Assembly (NCBI GenBank): GCA_016719465.1
Contig: JADJYY010000001.1
Location: forward strand, 186,001-250,000
Source: Hydrogenophilales bacterium
GTDB taxonomy: Bacteria; Pseudomonadota; Gammaproteobacteria; Burkholderiales; Thiobacillaceae
Direction of reading: 5' to 3'
Length of the DNA: 64,000 nucleotides
Made by a program: the position numbers and the translations under genes. The notes beneath the pieces were generated by a model. The model saw only the letters and a program-made list of their open reading frames with translations, did no database searches and was not told where the DNA came from. Below are positions 24,039 through 32,800 of this stretch, one piece after another. Numbering within the stretch: position 1 is the stretch's first letter; the number at the start of each line of letters is the position of its first letter.

Positions 24039-24482
24039 TCAGTGCTCGCCCTTGGTCTTGCGGATGCCGGCGACGCGGTTGCCCTGCTTCTGCGGGCCGC
24101 CCATGGGGAACATGTCGTGCAGGTGGCGGTTGTTGCCCCGCTCCGCCCCCCAGGTCTTGCTGAAGTGGCGGATCATGTCCCGCACCTGGGCCTGCACGCC
24201 GTGCTGTTCGTAGTATTCGCGGATGAAGCGGATGACTTCCCAGTGCGCTTCGGTGAGGACAAGTCCCTCCCGCTCGGCCTGGGCGCGGGCGAAGCCCTCG
24301 CTCCAGGCGTCCATGTCGAGGAGGTAGCCCTCGGGGTCGGTGAGGATTTCCTTGCCATCCACCAGCACGGATCGGGTGTAGATGGCATAGGGATTGGTGC
24401 TGTCCCTGGCCTCCTCGAGAAAATGGCTCTTGGGGGTTTGCAGCTTGGGTTTTTCGCAAGAAGGGGTTTGCGTCATGGTCAT
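24039..24482 (-). CDS. DsrC/TusE-family protein lacking both active cysteines
   Basis: A 147-aa protein. The DsrC fold is clear (ILTDPEGYLLDMDAWSEGFA, LTEAHWEVIRFIREYY, QVRDMIRHFS, DMFPMGGPQKQGN). In DsrC and TusE the C-terminal arm ends with two cysteines 11 residues apart that carry sulfur. Here the matching positions are Asn135 and Glu146, and the only Cys is at residue 9. Cysteine-free homologues are known and some have been proposed as regulators. It therefore cannot relay persulfide in the usual way. ATG 24482 is preceded by AGGAGCGACGAA. It precedes the NarK-like gene and is divergent from a LysR gene. Confidence 0.9.
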   Translation of the reverse strand: MTMTQTPSCEKPKLQTPKSHFLEEARDSTNPYAIYTRSVLVDGKEILTDPEGYLLDMDAWSEGFARAQAEREGLVLTEAHWEVIRFIREYYEQHGVQAQVRDMIRHFSKTWGAERGNNRHLHDMFPMGGPQKQGNRVAGIRKTKGEH

Positions 24483-24566
24483 TTCGTCGCTCCTGGTTAT
24501 GTCAGGGATCACGTGAAAAATGCATGACTTCAGGTTATTGCCGCCCCCATCCATCTGGCAAACGAT

Positions 24567-24583
24567 ATTAATTGAAGTCTAAT
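24567..24583. promoter_or_regulatory. Candidate LysR-type binding site
   Basis: ATTA-N9-TAAT lies in the 135-bp space between the divergent DsrC-like and LysR genes. The shape resembles a T-N11-A box. Based on position and symmetry only. Confidence 0.3.
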
Positions 24584-24617
24584 ATTCGATTTATCGATAG
24601 ATAGGGCACAACATCCC

Positions 24618-25523
24618 ATGGACATCGAATTCGCCCGGACTTTTCTCGCCGTGGCCGCCGCCGGTAATTTCGTCGGCGCCGCCCAGCGCCTGCACGTCAC
24701 CCAGTCCACGGTCAGCACCCGCATCCAGGCCCTGGAGAGCCGGCTTGGCGCGGTGCTGTTCCAGCGCGGCCGGGGCGGCGCGCAACTCACGCCCGCCGGG
24801 CGGCGCTTCCTGCGCCACGCCAATACCCTGGTGCGCACCCTGGAACAGGCCCGGCACGAAGTGGGGCTGCCGGCGGGCTTCCGGGGCAGCCTTACCCTGC
24901 GCGGCCGCATCGCCCTGTGGGATGGCTTCCTGCCCCAGTGGGTGGCGCACATGCGCGCCCGCCACCCGGACATCTCCCTGCGCCTGGAGGTGGGCTTCGA
25001 GGAAGACATCATGCGGGAGCTGGTGCAGGGCACGGTGGATCTGGGCGTGCTCTACACCCCGGAGAGCCGGCCCGGCCTGGGCATCGAGCGCCTGTTCGAG
25101 GAACGCCTGGTGCTGGTGGCCTCGGACCCGGGCCGCCCCTGGCCGGACCCGGGCTACATCCACATGGACTGGGGCGCGGAATTCCACGCCCAATTCGGCA
25201 CCGCCTTCCCGGATCAGGCCGCCCCGGCGATCACCGCCAACATCGGCTGGCTGGTGATGCAGCAGATCCTGCATTGCGGCGGCAGCGGCTATTTCCCCTG
25301 GCGCATCACCCGCGAACTGGTCGAACAGGGCCAGTTGTGGCCCATGCCAGGCCGCCCGGCCTTCACCTTGCCGGCCTACATGGTGTATTCCCTGGAACGG
25401 CGGGAGGACGCCCTGGCCGGCGCCCTGGACGCCTTGCGCGCCCTGGCTGCCCAGGAACGCGCGGCCGCCGGGGTGGCGGATACGGCGGCGCCACCGGAAT
25501 CCGCGACGGGACCCGGACGCTGA
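24618..25523 (+). CDS. LysR-family transcriptional regulator
   Basis: A 301-aa regulator. The winged helix is at residues 1-60 (FLAVAAAGNFVGAAQRLHVTQSTVSTRIQALESRLGAVLFQR), followed by a periplasmic-binding-protein-like effector domain (about 90-290). It is divergent from the DsrC-like/NarK-like pair, the usual arrangement for LysR control of a neighbour. The effector is unknown. Confidence 0.92.
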   Translation: MDIEFARTFLAVAAAGNFVGAAQRLHVTQSTVSTRIQALESRLGAVLFQRGRGGAQLTPAGRRFLRHANTLVRTLEQARHEVGLPAGFRGSLTLRGRIALWDGFLPQWVAHMRARHPDISLRLEVGFEEDIMRELVQGTVDLGVLYTPESRPGLGIERLFEERLVLVASDPGRPWPDPGYIHMDWGAEFHAQFGTAFPDQAAPAITANIGWLVMQQILHCGGSGYFPWRITRELVEQGQLWPMPGRPAFTLPAYMVYSLERREDALAGALDALRALAAQERAAAGVADTAAPPESATGPGR

Positions 25524-25922
25524 GGCTGGCGCCACCAGGCCTGGTCATCACGCGCGAATTTTCGTGTTCCTTCTTGTGTTGACTGCCACACGGCGGGGCG
25601 TATGTGGATTGACCATTGTCTTTCTCCCGGTTCGAGAAATCGGGTAGCTTGCCCGACGCGGCGTGCGCCGCTCCGCCGTTCAAGCCGGGCCGGCCCGCCC
25701 GATCGCCGATGCAATCTGGAGTCATCACCGCAATGTCTGGCCGTACCGACCGCATGTCGCGCCTTGATCGCCTTGCCACGCCCCCCGCGACGGCGGGCGA
25801 CTGGCTGCGCCTTGGCGCCAGCGCCCAACTCAAGCACGGCCCTCCCGTCCTTTTTCGCTGAAGCCCCTCGACCGCGCCGTATCGCGGTACGCATTCCATT
25901 CATTTCCAGGCGAAACAGGACC
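25524..25922. other. Intergenic region with a gene fragment
   Basis: About 400 bp between the LysR gene and the radical SAM gene. It contains the second copy of a 48-bp repeat (25585-25632). No convincing coding sequence is seen; frames crossing it lack ribosome sites and codon bias. A promoter for the radical SAM gene should lie here but I cannot point to one. Confidence 0.6.
25585..25632. repeat. 48-bp repeat, copy 2 (fragment of the amidotransferase 5' end)
   Basis: On the minus strand this copy reads ATG plus codons for VNPHTPRRVAV, then diverges and stops after about 11 further codons. It is nearly identical to the start and ribosome site of the amidotransferase gene at 21.4 kb. It looks like a remnant of a duplication or a shared short element. 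Confidence 0.75.
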
Positions 25923-27092
25923 ATGACCAGCCACACCCTCCAATTTGCCCCCGCCGCGGCGCGGGCTCCCGAATCCGATCCCGACCCCATCGTCGGCGGC
26001 CGCGTCGAGCTGCAACTGCTCACCACCCTCAAGTGCAACCTGAAATGCAGCTATTGCTCCCTGGGCGTGGGCGAAGTGCTCGGCTCCCAGACCGAGCTGA
26101 AATACGACATCGACCAGCTCGCCGCCTTCGTGGACAAGCACCTCGCCGGCAAGGAGGTCTACGTCACCTTCTACGGCGGCGAGCCGACCCTGAACCGGGA
26201 CATGATGGACAAGGTGATGCGCCGTTTCCCGCAATTCCGCTACCAGTTGCAGACCAACGGCACCCTGCTGGACAGCCTGCCCGACTGGATGCTGCACCGG
26301 CTGTCCAACATCCTGGTTTCCATCGACGGCGGCGAGCGGACCACCGACGGCTATCGCGGACGGGGCGTGTGGCGCCAGGTACTGAAGAACGTGGCGCACG
26401 TGCGCGACCGCCTGGGCGGCAGCTTCACCGCGCGCGTGACCTGGGGCCATCCCGACACCTCCTTCGAGGAACTCGACGACCTCGCGGAATCCTTCGACTA
26501 CCTGTACTGGCAGTTCGTCGCCGACGAGCAGTATTTCGCGGATTCCACGGACAAGCGCAAGGCGGTCCTGGTCCAGCTCATCGACAAGTTCTTCCGCCGC
26601 ACCGACAAGCTCTATCCGCTGATCCCGATCATGGGCATGGTGCGCAACAAGGTGCTGCCCAACCGCGCCCTGGAACGCTACGACGGCCGCACCCAGTGCC
26701 GCGTCTCCACCCACCTCATCAACGTCATGCCGGACGGCAAGATCTTCCCCTGCCCGGACATGATGTACGCGCCGGCCATGCAGATGGGCGAGATCCAGGG
26801 CAACTGGCTCAGGAAGAGCCCGCTGCAACCGCATCCCGACATGCCGTGCGGCGGCTGCGAGGCCTATGCCTGGTGTCGCGGCAACTGCATGAAGAATCTC
26901 TACCTGGGCTATGTGAAGAAGGATGAACGCTACCGCGTCAACGTGGTCGAACCGATCTGCGAACTGGTCCGCTTCATGGGCCGCGAGATCGACCGCCACG
27001 ACCCCCACGCCTGGTTCGCCGAGGCCGCCCTGCCGGTGCGCGGGCGCTTGGTGGACGCCGAGGTCTATGAATACGTGGAGATCATGCCGTAA
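25923..27092 (+). CDS. Radical SAM/SPASM enzyme, possible peptide modifier
   Basis: A 389-aa protein. The radical SAM 4Fe-4S motif is Cys38-x3-Cys42-x2-Cys45 (KCNLKCSYC). VTFYGGEPTLN is the GGE SAM-binding motif. A C-terminal SPASM-type region holds further cysteines (QCRVST, FPCPD, PCGGCEAYAWCRGNC, EPIC) that would bind auxiliary clusters. SPASM enzymes usually mature peptides or proteins. Overall layout reminds me of the AF0577 group of putative peptide-modifying enzymes, from memory. A DUF3079 gene follows after only 2 bp. The start is set at ATG 25923; the frame is open upstream but without a ribosome site. Confidence 0.88.
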   Translation: MTSHTLQFAPAAARAPESDPDPIVGGRVELQLLTTLKCNLKCSYCSLGVGEVLGSQTELKYDIDQLAAFVDKHLAGKEVYVTFYGGEPTLNRDMMDKVMRRFPQFRYQLQTNGTLLDSLPDWMLHRLSNILVSIDGGERTTDGYRGRGVWRQVLKNVAHVRDRLGGSFTARVTWGHPDTSFEELDDLAESFDYLYWQFVADEQYFADSTDKRKAVLVQLIDKFFRRTDKLYPLIPIMGMVRNKVLPNRALERYDGRTQCRVSTHLINVMPDGKIFPCPDMMYAPAMQMGEIQGNWLRKSPLQPHPDMPCGGCEAYAWCRGNCMKNLYLGYVKKDERYRVNVVEPICELVRFMGREIDRHDPHAWFAEAALPVRGRLVDAEVYEYVEIMP

Positions 27093-27094
27093 CG

Positions 27095-27304
27095 ATGGCC
27101 AAGAAATTTCCCCTGAAACCCAAACACCCGGAGCGGATCTGCTGGGGCTGCGACAAGTATTGCCCGGCGGATTCGCTCATGTGCGGCAACGGCTCCGGCC
27201 GCACCGAACACCCGGCCGAGATGCTGGGCGAGGATTGGTACAAGGAAGAGGGCTGGGACATGGATCCGGAGGAAAAACCGGACAAGCCCGAGGCCCCATC
27301 CTGA
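27095..27304 (+). CDS. DUF3079 small Cys-containing protein
   Basis: A 69-aa acidic, soluble protein. The core PERICWGCDKYCPADSLMCGNG has four cysteines (CxxCxxxC...C), which could bind a metal. RTEHPAEMLGEDW follows. This is the DUF3079 family, seen in many betaproteobacteria, with no known function. Its ATG is 2 bp after the stop of the radical SAM gene, so the two are surely co-transcribed and it is a natural candidate substrate or partner for that enzyme. That link is an inference. Confidence 0.85.
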   Translation: MAKKFPLKPKHPERICWGCDKYCPADSLMCGNGSGRTEHPAEMLGEDWYKEEGWDMDPEEKPDKPEAPS

Positions 27305-27403
27305 TCCGGTTCCCGAACAACGGTGGCTTGTCGCGTCGCGCGGCGTGAAATATTCGTGGCGGCCCGCCAGCGTGCCGATTCCGTCGCGGGGAATGCCCCA
27401 GCG

Positions 27404-29314
27404 CTACGGGTTGCCGCAGTGCAGCTTGCCCTTGGTGATCAGGCAGGCGCGGTCGCGGCCGGCATGTTTGGCGGCGTAAAGCGCCCGGTCGGCGGTGTTC
27501 ACCATAGCCTCCGCATCGCCCATCTCCGCCTCCCTGGTGGCCACGCCCACGCTGATGCTCAGCGGTACGATCTTGCCGCCGGCCATGAAGTTCAGCGATT
27601 TGACGGCCTGGCGCAACCGACCCGCGAAAAGGAGGGCGGTCTTGAGATCGGCGCCCAGGCAAATCACCAGGAATTCCTCGCCGCCCACCCGGCAGATGTT
27701 GTCTTCCTTGCGCGCGGCGGCGCGCAGCGCGCCGGCCACCTCGCGCAAGGCCGCGTCGCCCACCGCGTGGCCATGTTCGTCGTTGATGCGCTTGAAGTGA
27801 TCGATGTCGACCATCATGGTGGTCAGGGAGGCGCCGGCGCGGGTGGCGGCGCTCCAGGCCTGATCCAGCAGCGTCATGGCCGCCCGCCGATTGGGCAGGT
27901 CCGTGAGCGGGTCGGTCAGGGCGGCATGTTCCAGTTTCCGATTGGCGGTGGCCAGTTCCGCCGCGAATTGCTTGAGTTGCGCGCGATCTCGCGTCCAATC
28001 CTCCTGCAGTTTCGCGTATCGCCATGCGGCGCGCAGCCGGATGCGCAGGTCGCGGGTGCTCACCGGCTTGACGATATAACCGTCCACGCCGGCATCGAAG
28101 GCTTCGTTCAGATGGTTTTCCGCGACCACGCTGGTCAGGACAAGCACGTACACGGTTTTCCCCCACTCCGTGCTGCGCAGTGCCCGGCAAAACTCCAACC
28201 CGTCCATGACCGGCATGAGCCAGTCCGTGATGACCACCTGGGGCATGACTTCCAGGGCCAGGGCCATGGCTTCCTGGCCGTTGGCGGCCGAATACACCAC
28301 GTAGCCGCATTCGCCGCTCAGCTTCTTTTCCAGGGGCAGCCGCGAAGCTGCGTGGCCGTCCACCAGCAGGATGCGCAAGGGCGGCTCGCCGGCCTTGTCG
28401 GCCTGAGCGGACGTGGAGAGGCCACGCATCGCCGGGAACGACGGCGTCACGGCGGAGGACAGCCTGAAAAGCGCGCTCCATTCCCGCCAATGAACCACAA
28501 CCCGATTCACCAGAGCATCCAGGCACTCCGCATCGAGGCCGATCCTGCTCCCCAGCGGCATGAGTTCGGAGGCAAGGACTCCACGTTTCGATTCGGTCGC
28601 GAGCCCCAGGTCGGCCAAGCGGCTGGCGAGAAAGAGCAGATGGGCCAGCAGGTAAGGCCTTGAGCCAGGCGAGAAGCCGGACTCCTCCGGCAACTCGTGA
28701 TGGAAAACTGGTTCCACCAGGGCATGGGGAATCCCCCAGTCGGACAGCATGGCGGCGCTCAATTCGTTGTGGTCAGTCTCCAGGTGCCGGCGCTCCCGCT
28801 CCGCCAGACAGGCCATGGCATCGGCGCCTTCCAGCAAGGCGGCATATTCATCCGGGTAGGCCGTCGCCAGCGCCAGGCAACCGATCCGGGCCATGAGCCC
28901 GCAGGCGAAGAGCTCGTCCGGCGAGCCGGCCCGGACGAGGCCGCCCAGTTCCTGCATGCCCACAGCCATGAGCAGGGAATGGGACCAGAAGCGCGAGTAA
29001 TCGAAGCCCCGGCAGGTGCCGCTGGAATAGTTGTCCACCAACGAGAATCCCAGGGCCAGCTGGCGCACCGTGCCCAGGCCGATGTGCTGGATCGCCTCGG
29101 GGACGGAAGCCACCGGCCGACCGCCTCGGGCCGCGCGGTTGGCCTGCCGGATCAGGCGGCCGGAAAGGGCCGGGTCGGCCTGGGCCACGCGGGCCACCTC
29201 GTCCAGGCTGGCTTCGTCCCGGCGACAGGTGTCCAGAATGGCCAGGGCCACCCCTTTGGGGCTGGGTAGCGGGCCCCGGATATTGAGTTGTTCGAGGGTC
29301 TTCATTCTCGTCAT
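27404..29314 (-). CDS. HDOD-receiver-GGDEF diguanylate cyclase
   Basis: A 636-aa cytoplasmic protein. The HDOD domain (about 10-210) begins PLPSPKGVALAILDTCRRDEASLDEVARVAQADPAL. A receiver follows (about 310-430) with acceptor Asp in VVITDWLMPVMDG and Lys in YIVKPVS, then a GGDEF domain (about 475-630) with DPLTDLPNRRAAM, MVDIDHFKRINDEHGH and the active-site GGEEF. The RKED five residues before GGEEF matches the RxxD inhibitory site for c-di-GMP. So it should make c-di-GMP under phosphorylation and product control. The start at 29314 is chosen over 29344; neither has a strong ribosome site. It is convergent with the DUF3079 gene. Confidence 0.9.
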   Translation of the reverse strand: MTRMKTLEQLNIRGPLPSPKGVALAILDTCRRDEASLDEVARVAQADPALSGRLIRQANRAARGGRPVASVPEAIQHIGLGTVRQLALGFSLVDNYSSGTCRGFDYSRFWSHSLLMAVGMQELGGLVRAGSPDELFACGLMARIGCLALATAYPDEYAALLEGADAMACLAERERRHLETDHNELSAAMLSDWGIPHALVEPVFHHELPEESGFSPGSRPYLLAHLLFLASRLADLGLATESKRGVLASELMPLGSRIGLDAECLDALVNRVVVHWREWSALFRLSSAVTPSFPAMRGLSTSAQADKAGEPPLRILLVDGHAASRLPLEKKLSGECGYVVYSAANGQEAMALALEVMPQVVITDWLMPVMDGLEFCRALRSTEWGKTVYVLVLTSVVAENHLNEAFDAGVDGYIVKPVSTRDLRIRLRAAWRYAKLQEDWTRDRAQLKQFAAELATANRKLEHAALTDPLTDLPNRRAAMTLLDQAWSAATRAGASLTTMMVDIDHFKRINDEHGHAVGDAALREVAGALRAAARKEDNICRVGGEEFLVICLGADLKTALLFAGRLRQAVKSLNFMAGGKIVPLSISVGVATREAEMGDAEAMVNTADRALYAAKHAGRDRACLITKGKLHCGNP

Positions 29315-29542
29315 GAACCTGAATCCTGCGGTTGGCGTCGCCAATCGCGGGCAAGCCCGCTACTACGGCAAACGCAAGGCTTCACCTGGAGGGCAAGTGC
29401 TTCATGCCAGCATCGCGCCCGGTACCTGAGCGGGGGCCCAGGATTTGATGGGCGTCCAACCGCGGTTTCCGGGATGAAGGCTGCCTGGCCCGAAGTCGGA
29501 CGTCGGCGCCGGCCGGCCCGAAGGCGCCCGGCGCGTCACCGC

Positions 29543-30004
29543 TTACTGATCGCCCCGGAAGCTGTTCCCCACCAGGGTTCCCACTTCGGCCTGTGGCGCA
29601 TGACACAGGGTGCAGACATAGCGTCGGTTGGCGACGGTCAGCTCATCATCCGCCGATTTCACATAGTGGGACTCGGGCATGGGCGTGGGCTTGCCCTTGG
29701 CCTTCTTGCCGATCTTTTCCGGTTCCTCGTGGCATTCCAGGCACTTGTTGGCCTTGGCGGTAATCGGCAGGAACTTGTCGAGACGATGCGGCACCTGCGG
29801 CGGCGCGTCTTCCCAGAAGCGCGGCAAGATGCCGGATTGCTTGGGGTCCAGCGACGAATAGGCGACTTCGGGCGGAGCCGGGTCGTCGAATACGCTGGTT
29901 TTGGACAGGCCGATGGCGTCGTCCATCAACGCCACCGGGTCGGCTTGCAGCCCGCCTCCCAGCAGGGTGGCCACGGCTGCAACGAATGCGATCTTGAATT
30001 TCAT
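29543..30004 (-). CDS. napB: Periplasmic nitrate reductase, dihaem cytochrome c subunit
   Basis: A 153-aa exported protein with signal peptide MKFKIAFVAAVATLLGGGLQA and two haem sites, Cys88-x2-Cys91-His92 and Cys131-x2-Cys134-His135. The VDDPAPP-like N-terminal stretch and YSSLDPKQSGILPRFWEDAPPQVPH match NapB. It passes electrons to NapA in the periplasm. ATG 30004 follows GAGGAAATAGCC. It is the last gene of the eight-gene operon, 23 bp after napA. The usual donor gene napC is absent here. Confidence 0.93.
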   Translation of the reverse strand: MKFKIAFVAAVATLLGGGLQADPVALMDDAIGLSKTSVFDDPAPPEVAYSSLDPKQSGILPRFWEDAPPQVPHRLDKFLPITAKANKCLECHEEPEKIGKKAKGKPTPMPESHYVKSADDELTVANRRYVCTLCHAPQAEVGTLVGNSFRGDQ

Positions 30005-30027
30005 GGCTATTTCCTCGCTGGTTGGAT

Positions 30028-32787
30028 TCAGGCCCGGTACACCTTGACCGCGCATTTCTTGTAGTCGTTTTCCTTGGATATCGGACAGTTGCTATCCAGG
30101 GTGACCCGGTTGATGAAGACGCCCTCATCGAAGAAAGGCACAAACACGTAGCCGCGCGGCATTTTGTTGCGGCCGCCGGTCTCGATGCGGACTCGCACCT
30201 TGCCGCGACGCGACTCCACCCAGACCAGATCGTTGCGCTTGAATCCGCGTTTTTCGGCATCAGCCGGATGCATCCATAGCACCGCGGCAGGCACGGCCCG
30301 GTGCAGTTCCGGAACGCGCCGAGTCATGGTGCCGGTATGCCAGTGTTCGATCACGCGGCCGGTGCAAAGCCACAGGTCGTAATTCGCATCCGGCCGTTCG
30401 ACCGGCGCGGCGTAGGGGCGGAAGAAGATCTTTGCCTTGCCCGGCAAGCCTACCGGCTTGGCATCGGTGACGCCGTCCAGGTTGCCGCTGGGGATGGCCT
30501 TGGCGAAATCACCATAGAAATCAAAGCCGGCCCCCTGCTTGACGTAGGGGTCATATTTCTCGTTGAAACGCCACAGGGTTTCCACCCATTTGCCATCCTT
30601 CTCCACCACCGGCCATCTGAGACCGCGCACGTCCTCGTGGTGATAGATGTCGAAAGGCGCCAGATCGTGACCATGCCCGCTGCCGAAGGTGCGGTATTCC
30701 TCGAACATCGCCTTCTCGGGAAACCAGCCATCGCCAAGCAGGTCGGCCACATGGTTGCCGTGGCCGCCGGCGATGGGGTCTGGCCACTTGTATTTCCTGC
30801 TCGAGGCGTTGGCGAACAGCGCGTCGTACAGCGTGGTTTCCGGGCCGAGGCCGTGTTTGCCCGCCTCATTCAGCACGCTGGGCAGTTTTCCGTCCGCAAA
30901 GCCTTCGGCCTTGAGACCGGGCAGTTTCTGCTCGCCCCAGACATCCTTGAGGCGGATGCGCTTGGCGAAAGCCAGCATGTGCCAGATGTCCGCCCGCGCC
31001 TGACCCGGCGGCATCACCTGCTGGCGCCATTGCTGGGTGCGGCGTTCGGCATTGCCGTAGGCGCCCCACTTTTCGAAGATCATGGCGGCCGGCAATATCA
31101 GGTCGGCCACCTTGGCGGAGACGCTGGGATAGGCGTCGGAGACGATGATGAAGTTGTCGCCCTTGCGCGCCGCCGTCAGCGCGTGATTGGCGTTGGGATG
31201 ATGCTGGAAGGGGTTGTTGACCAGGATCCAGCACCACTTCACCGCGCCATCTTCCAGACCCCGCATGATCTCGGTGATATGGGCGCCAACCTTGGGATTG
31301 AGGGTGTTGGCCGGCAAATGCCACAGGTGCTCGGTGTGCTCGCGGTGTTTCTTGTTGGCCACCAGCATGTCCGCCGGCAGGCGGTGGGAGAACACGCCCA
31401 CCTCGCGCGCCGTGCCGCAGGCCGAGGGCTGGCCGGTGAGCGAGAAGGCGCCGTTGCCGGGCTGGGCGTGCTTTCCCAGCAGCAGGTGGTTCATGTAGCA
31501 CTGCTCGTTGACCCAGGTACCGCGCTGGTGCTGGTTGAAGCCCATGGTCCAGAAGGAAATCACCTTGCGCTTGGCGTCGATGTAGAGATCCGCCAGTTGT
31601 TGCAGCTTGGCCTTGAAGGCCTCTGGCGTCTCGTCCGGATCGCCCTTCGCCACTTCGGCCACGTAGTCCAGGGTGTACGGCTCCAGCGCCGCCTTGAAAT
31701 CCTCGAATCCGATCTTCCAGTGGCGGTCGGCGGTGGCGGCGTTCTTCTGCTCCACGGCCTCGCCCGCCTTGCGGCGCTGGCCGATGGCCTCGTGGGCGTC
31801 GAGCACATGCTGTTTTTCGTTTTTGACGACGTCCCGCTCGGCGGCGTAGGCGTACTTCTCGGCGTTGACCGGGCGGAAGCCATAGCCGATGTCGCTGGGA
31901 CCGGCGGCGAAGATGGTGTGTTTGTTGACGAAATCCCAGTTCACCGCGCTGCGGGCGATGATTTCACGGGCCAGCCAGTTCTGGATGGCGAGATCGCCGT
32001 TGGGGCTCATGATGATTTCCAGATCAGCGAGCTCGGACGAGGCGTTGTGGTAGGTGGAGAGGTTGACGATGCGGCAGGGTTTGTGGGAAAGGCGCCGGTC
32101 GGTGATGCGCGACCACATGATGGGATGGCATTCGCCCATGTTGGCGCCCCACAGGACAATGGTGTCGGTATGCTCGACGTCGTCGTAATTGCCCGCCGGC
32201 TCGTCGATGCCGAAGGTCTGCATGAAGGCGGCCACGGCGGAGGCCATGCAGTTGCGGGCGTTGTTGTCCAGGTTGTTGGAGCGGAACCCCGCCTTCATCA
32301 GCTTGCTGGACACATAGCCTTCCATCACGGTCTGCTGGCCGGAGCCGATCATGGCGATACCGGCCGGTCCCATCTCGCCGTAGGCCTTGCGGAACTGGCG
32401 CTCCATCTCGTCCAGCGCCTGATCCCAGCTCACCGGCACGAACGGGCCGGACTTGTCGAACTTGCCGTCCTTCATGCGCAACAGCGGCTGGGTCAGCCGG
32501 TCCTGGCCGTACATGATCTTGCCGTTGAAGTAGCCCTTGATGCAGTTCAGCCCCTTGTTCACCGGCGCCTTGGGGTCGCCCTTGGTGGCGACGATGCGGC
32601 CTTCCTTGGTGGCCACCATGATGCCGCAGCCGACGCCGCAGAACCGGCACACCGCCTTGTCCCACTGCCAGTCCTTTTCGCCCGCCTTGACGGCGGCCTC
32701 GGCCTGTTCGGACAGGGGCATGCCGACCGTGGCCGCCGTGCTGGCCGCGATGCTGGATTTCAGGAATTCACGTCGATTGATGTTCAT
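30028..32787 (-). CDS. napA: Periplasmic nitrate reductase, catalytic subunit
   Basis: A 919-aa molybdenum enzyme that reduces nitrate to nitrite in the periplasm. It has a twin-arginine signal (NRREFLKSS). Cys47, Cys50, Cys54 and Cys82 bind the 4Fe-4S cluster, and Cys180 in NNARNCMASAV is the molybdenum ligand. It ends with the cofactor-binding C-terminal domain. The length is near that of Epsilonproteobacteria NapA (about 920) and longer than E. coli NapA (828). It lies 13 bp after fccB and 23 bp before napB in one operon. No napC, napD, napE, napF, napG, napH or napL is seen in the window, so maturation (NapD) and electron supply must come from elsewhere. Confidence 0.95.
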   Translation of the reverse strand: MNINRREFLKSSIAASTAATVGMPLSEQAEAAVKAGEKDWQWDKAVCRFCGVGCGIMVATKEGRIVATKGDPKAPVNKGLNCIKGYFNGKIMYGQDRLTQPLLRMKDGKFDKSGPFVPVSWDQALDEMERQFRKAYGEMGPAGIAMIGSGQQTVMEGYVSSKLMKAGFRSNNLDNNARNCMASAVAAFMQTFGIDEPAGNYDDVEHTDTIVLWGANMGECHPIMWSRITDRRLSHKPCRIVNLSTYHNASSELADLEIIMSPNGDLAIQNWLAREIIARSAVNWDFVNKHTIFAAGPSDIGYGFRPVNAEKYAYAAERDVVKNEKQHVLDAHEAIGQRRKAGEAVEQKNAATADRHWKIGFEDFKAALEPYTLDYVAEVAKGDPDETPEAFKAKLQQLADLYIDAKRKVISFWTMGFNQHQRGTWVNEQCYMNHLLLGKHAQPGNGAFSLTGQPSACGTAREVGVFSHRLPADMLVANKKHREHTEHLWHLPANTLNPKVGAHITEIMRGLEDGAVKWCWILVNNPFQHHPNANHALTAARKGDNFIIVSDAYPSVSAKVADLILPAAMIFEKWGAYGNAERRTQQWRQQVMPPGQARADIWHMLAFAKRIRLKDVWGEQKLPGLKAEGFADGKLPSVLNEAGKHGLGPETTLYDALFANASSRKYKWPDPIAGGHGNHVADLLGDGWFPEKAMFEEYRTFGSGHGHDLAPFDIYHHEDVRGLRWPVVEKDGKWVETLWRFNEKYDPYVKQGAGFDFYGDFAKAIPSGNLDGVTDAKPVGLPGKAKIFFRPYAAPVERPDANYDLWLCTGRVIEHWHTGTMTRRVPELHRAVPAAVLWMHPADAEKRGFKRNDLVWVESRRGKVRVRIETGGRNKMPRGYVFVPFFDEGVFINRVTLDSNCPISKENDYKKCAVKVYRA

Positions 32788-32800
32788 TGTCGGGATCTCC

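Noticed and set aside
24039..24482. A functional DsrC or TusE sulfur carrier
   Set aside because: Both C-terminal cysteines are replaced (Asn135, Glu146), so the usual chemistry is not possible.
24555..24617. Sigma-54 promoter for the DsrC-like gene
   Set aside because: A TGGCA word is present on +, but there is no GC at the required 10-nt distance and it points towards the LysR gene.
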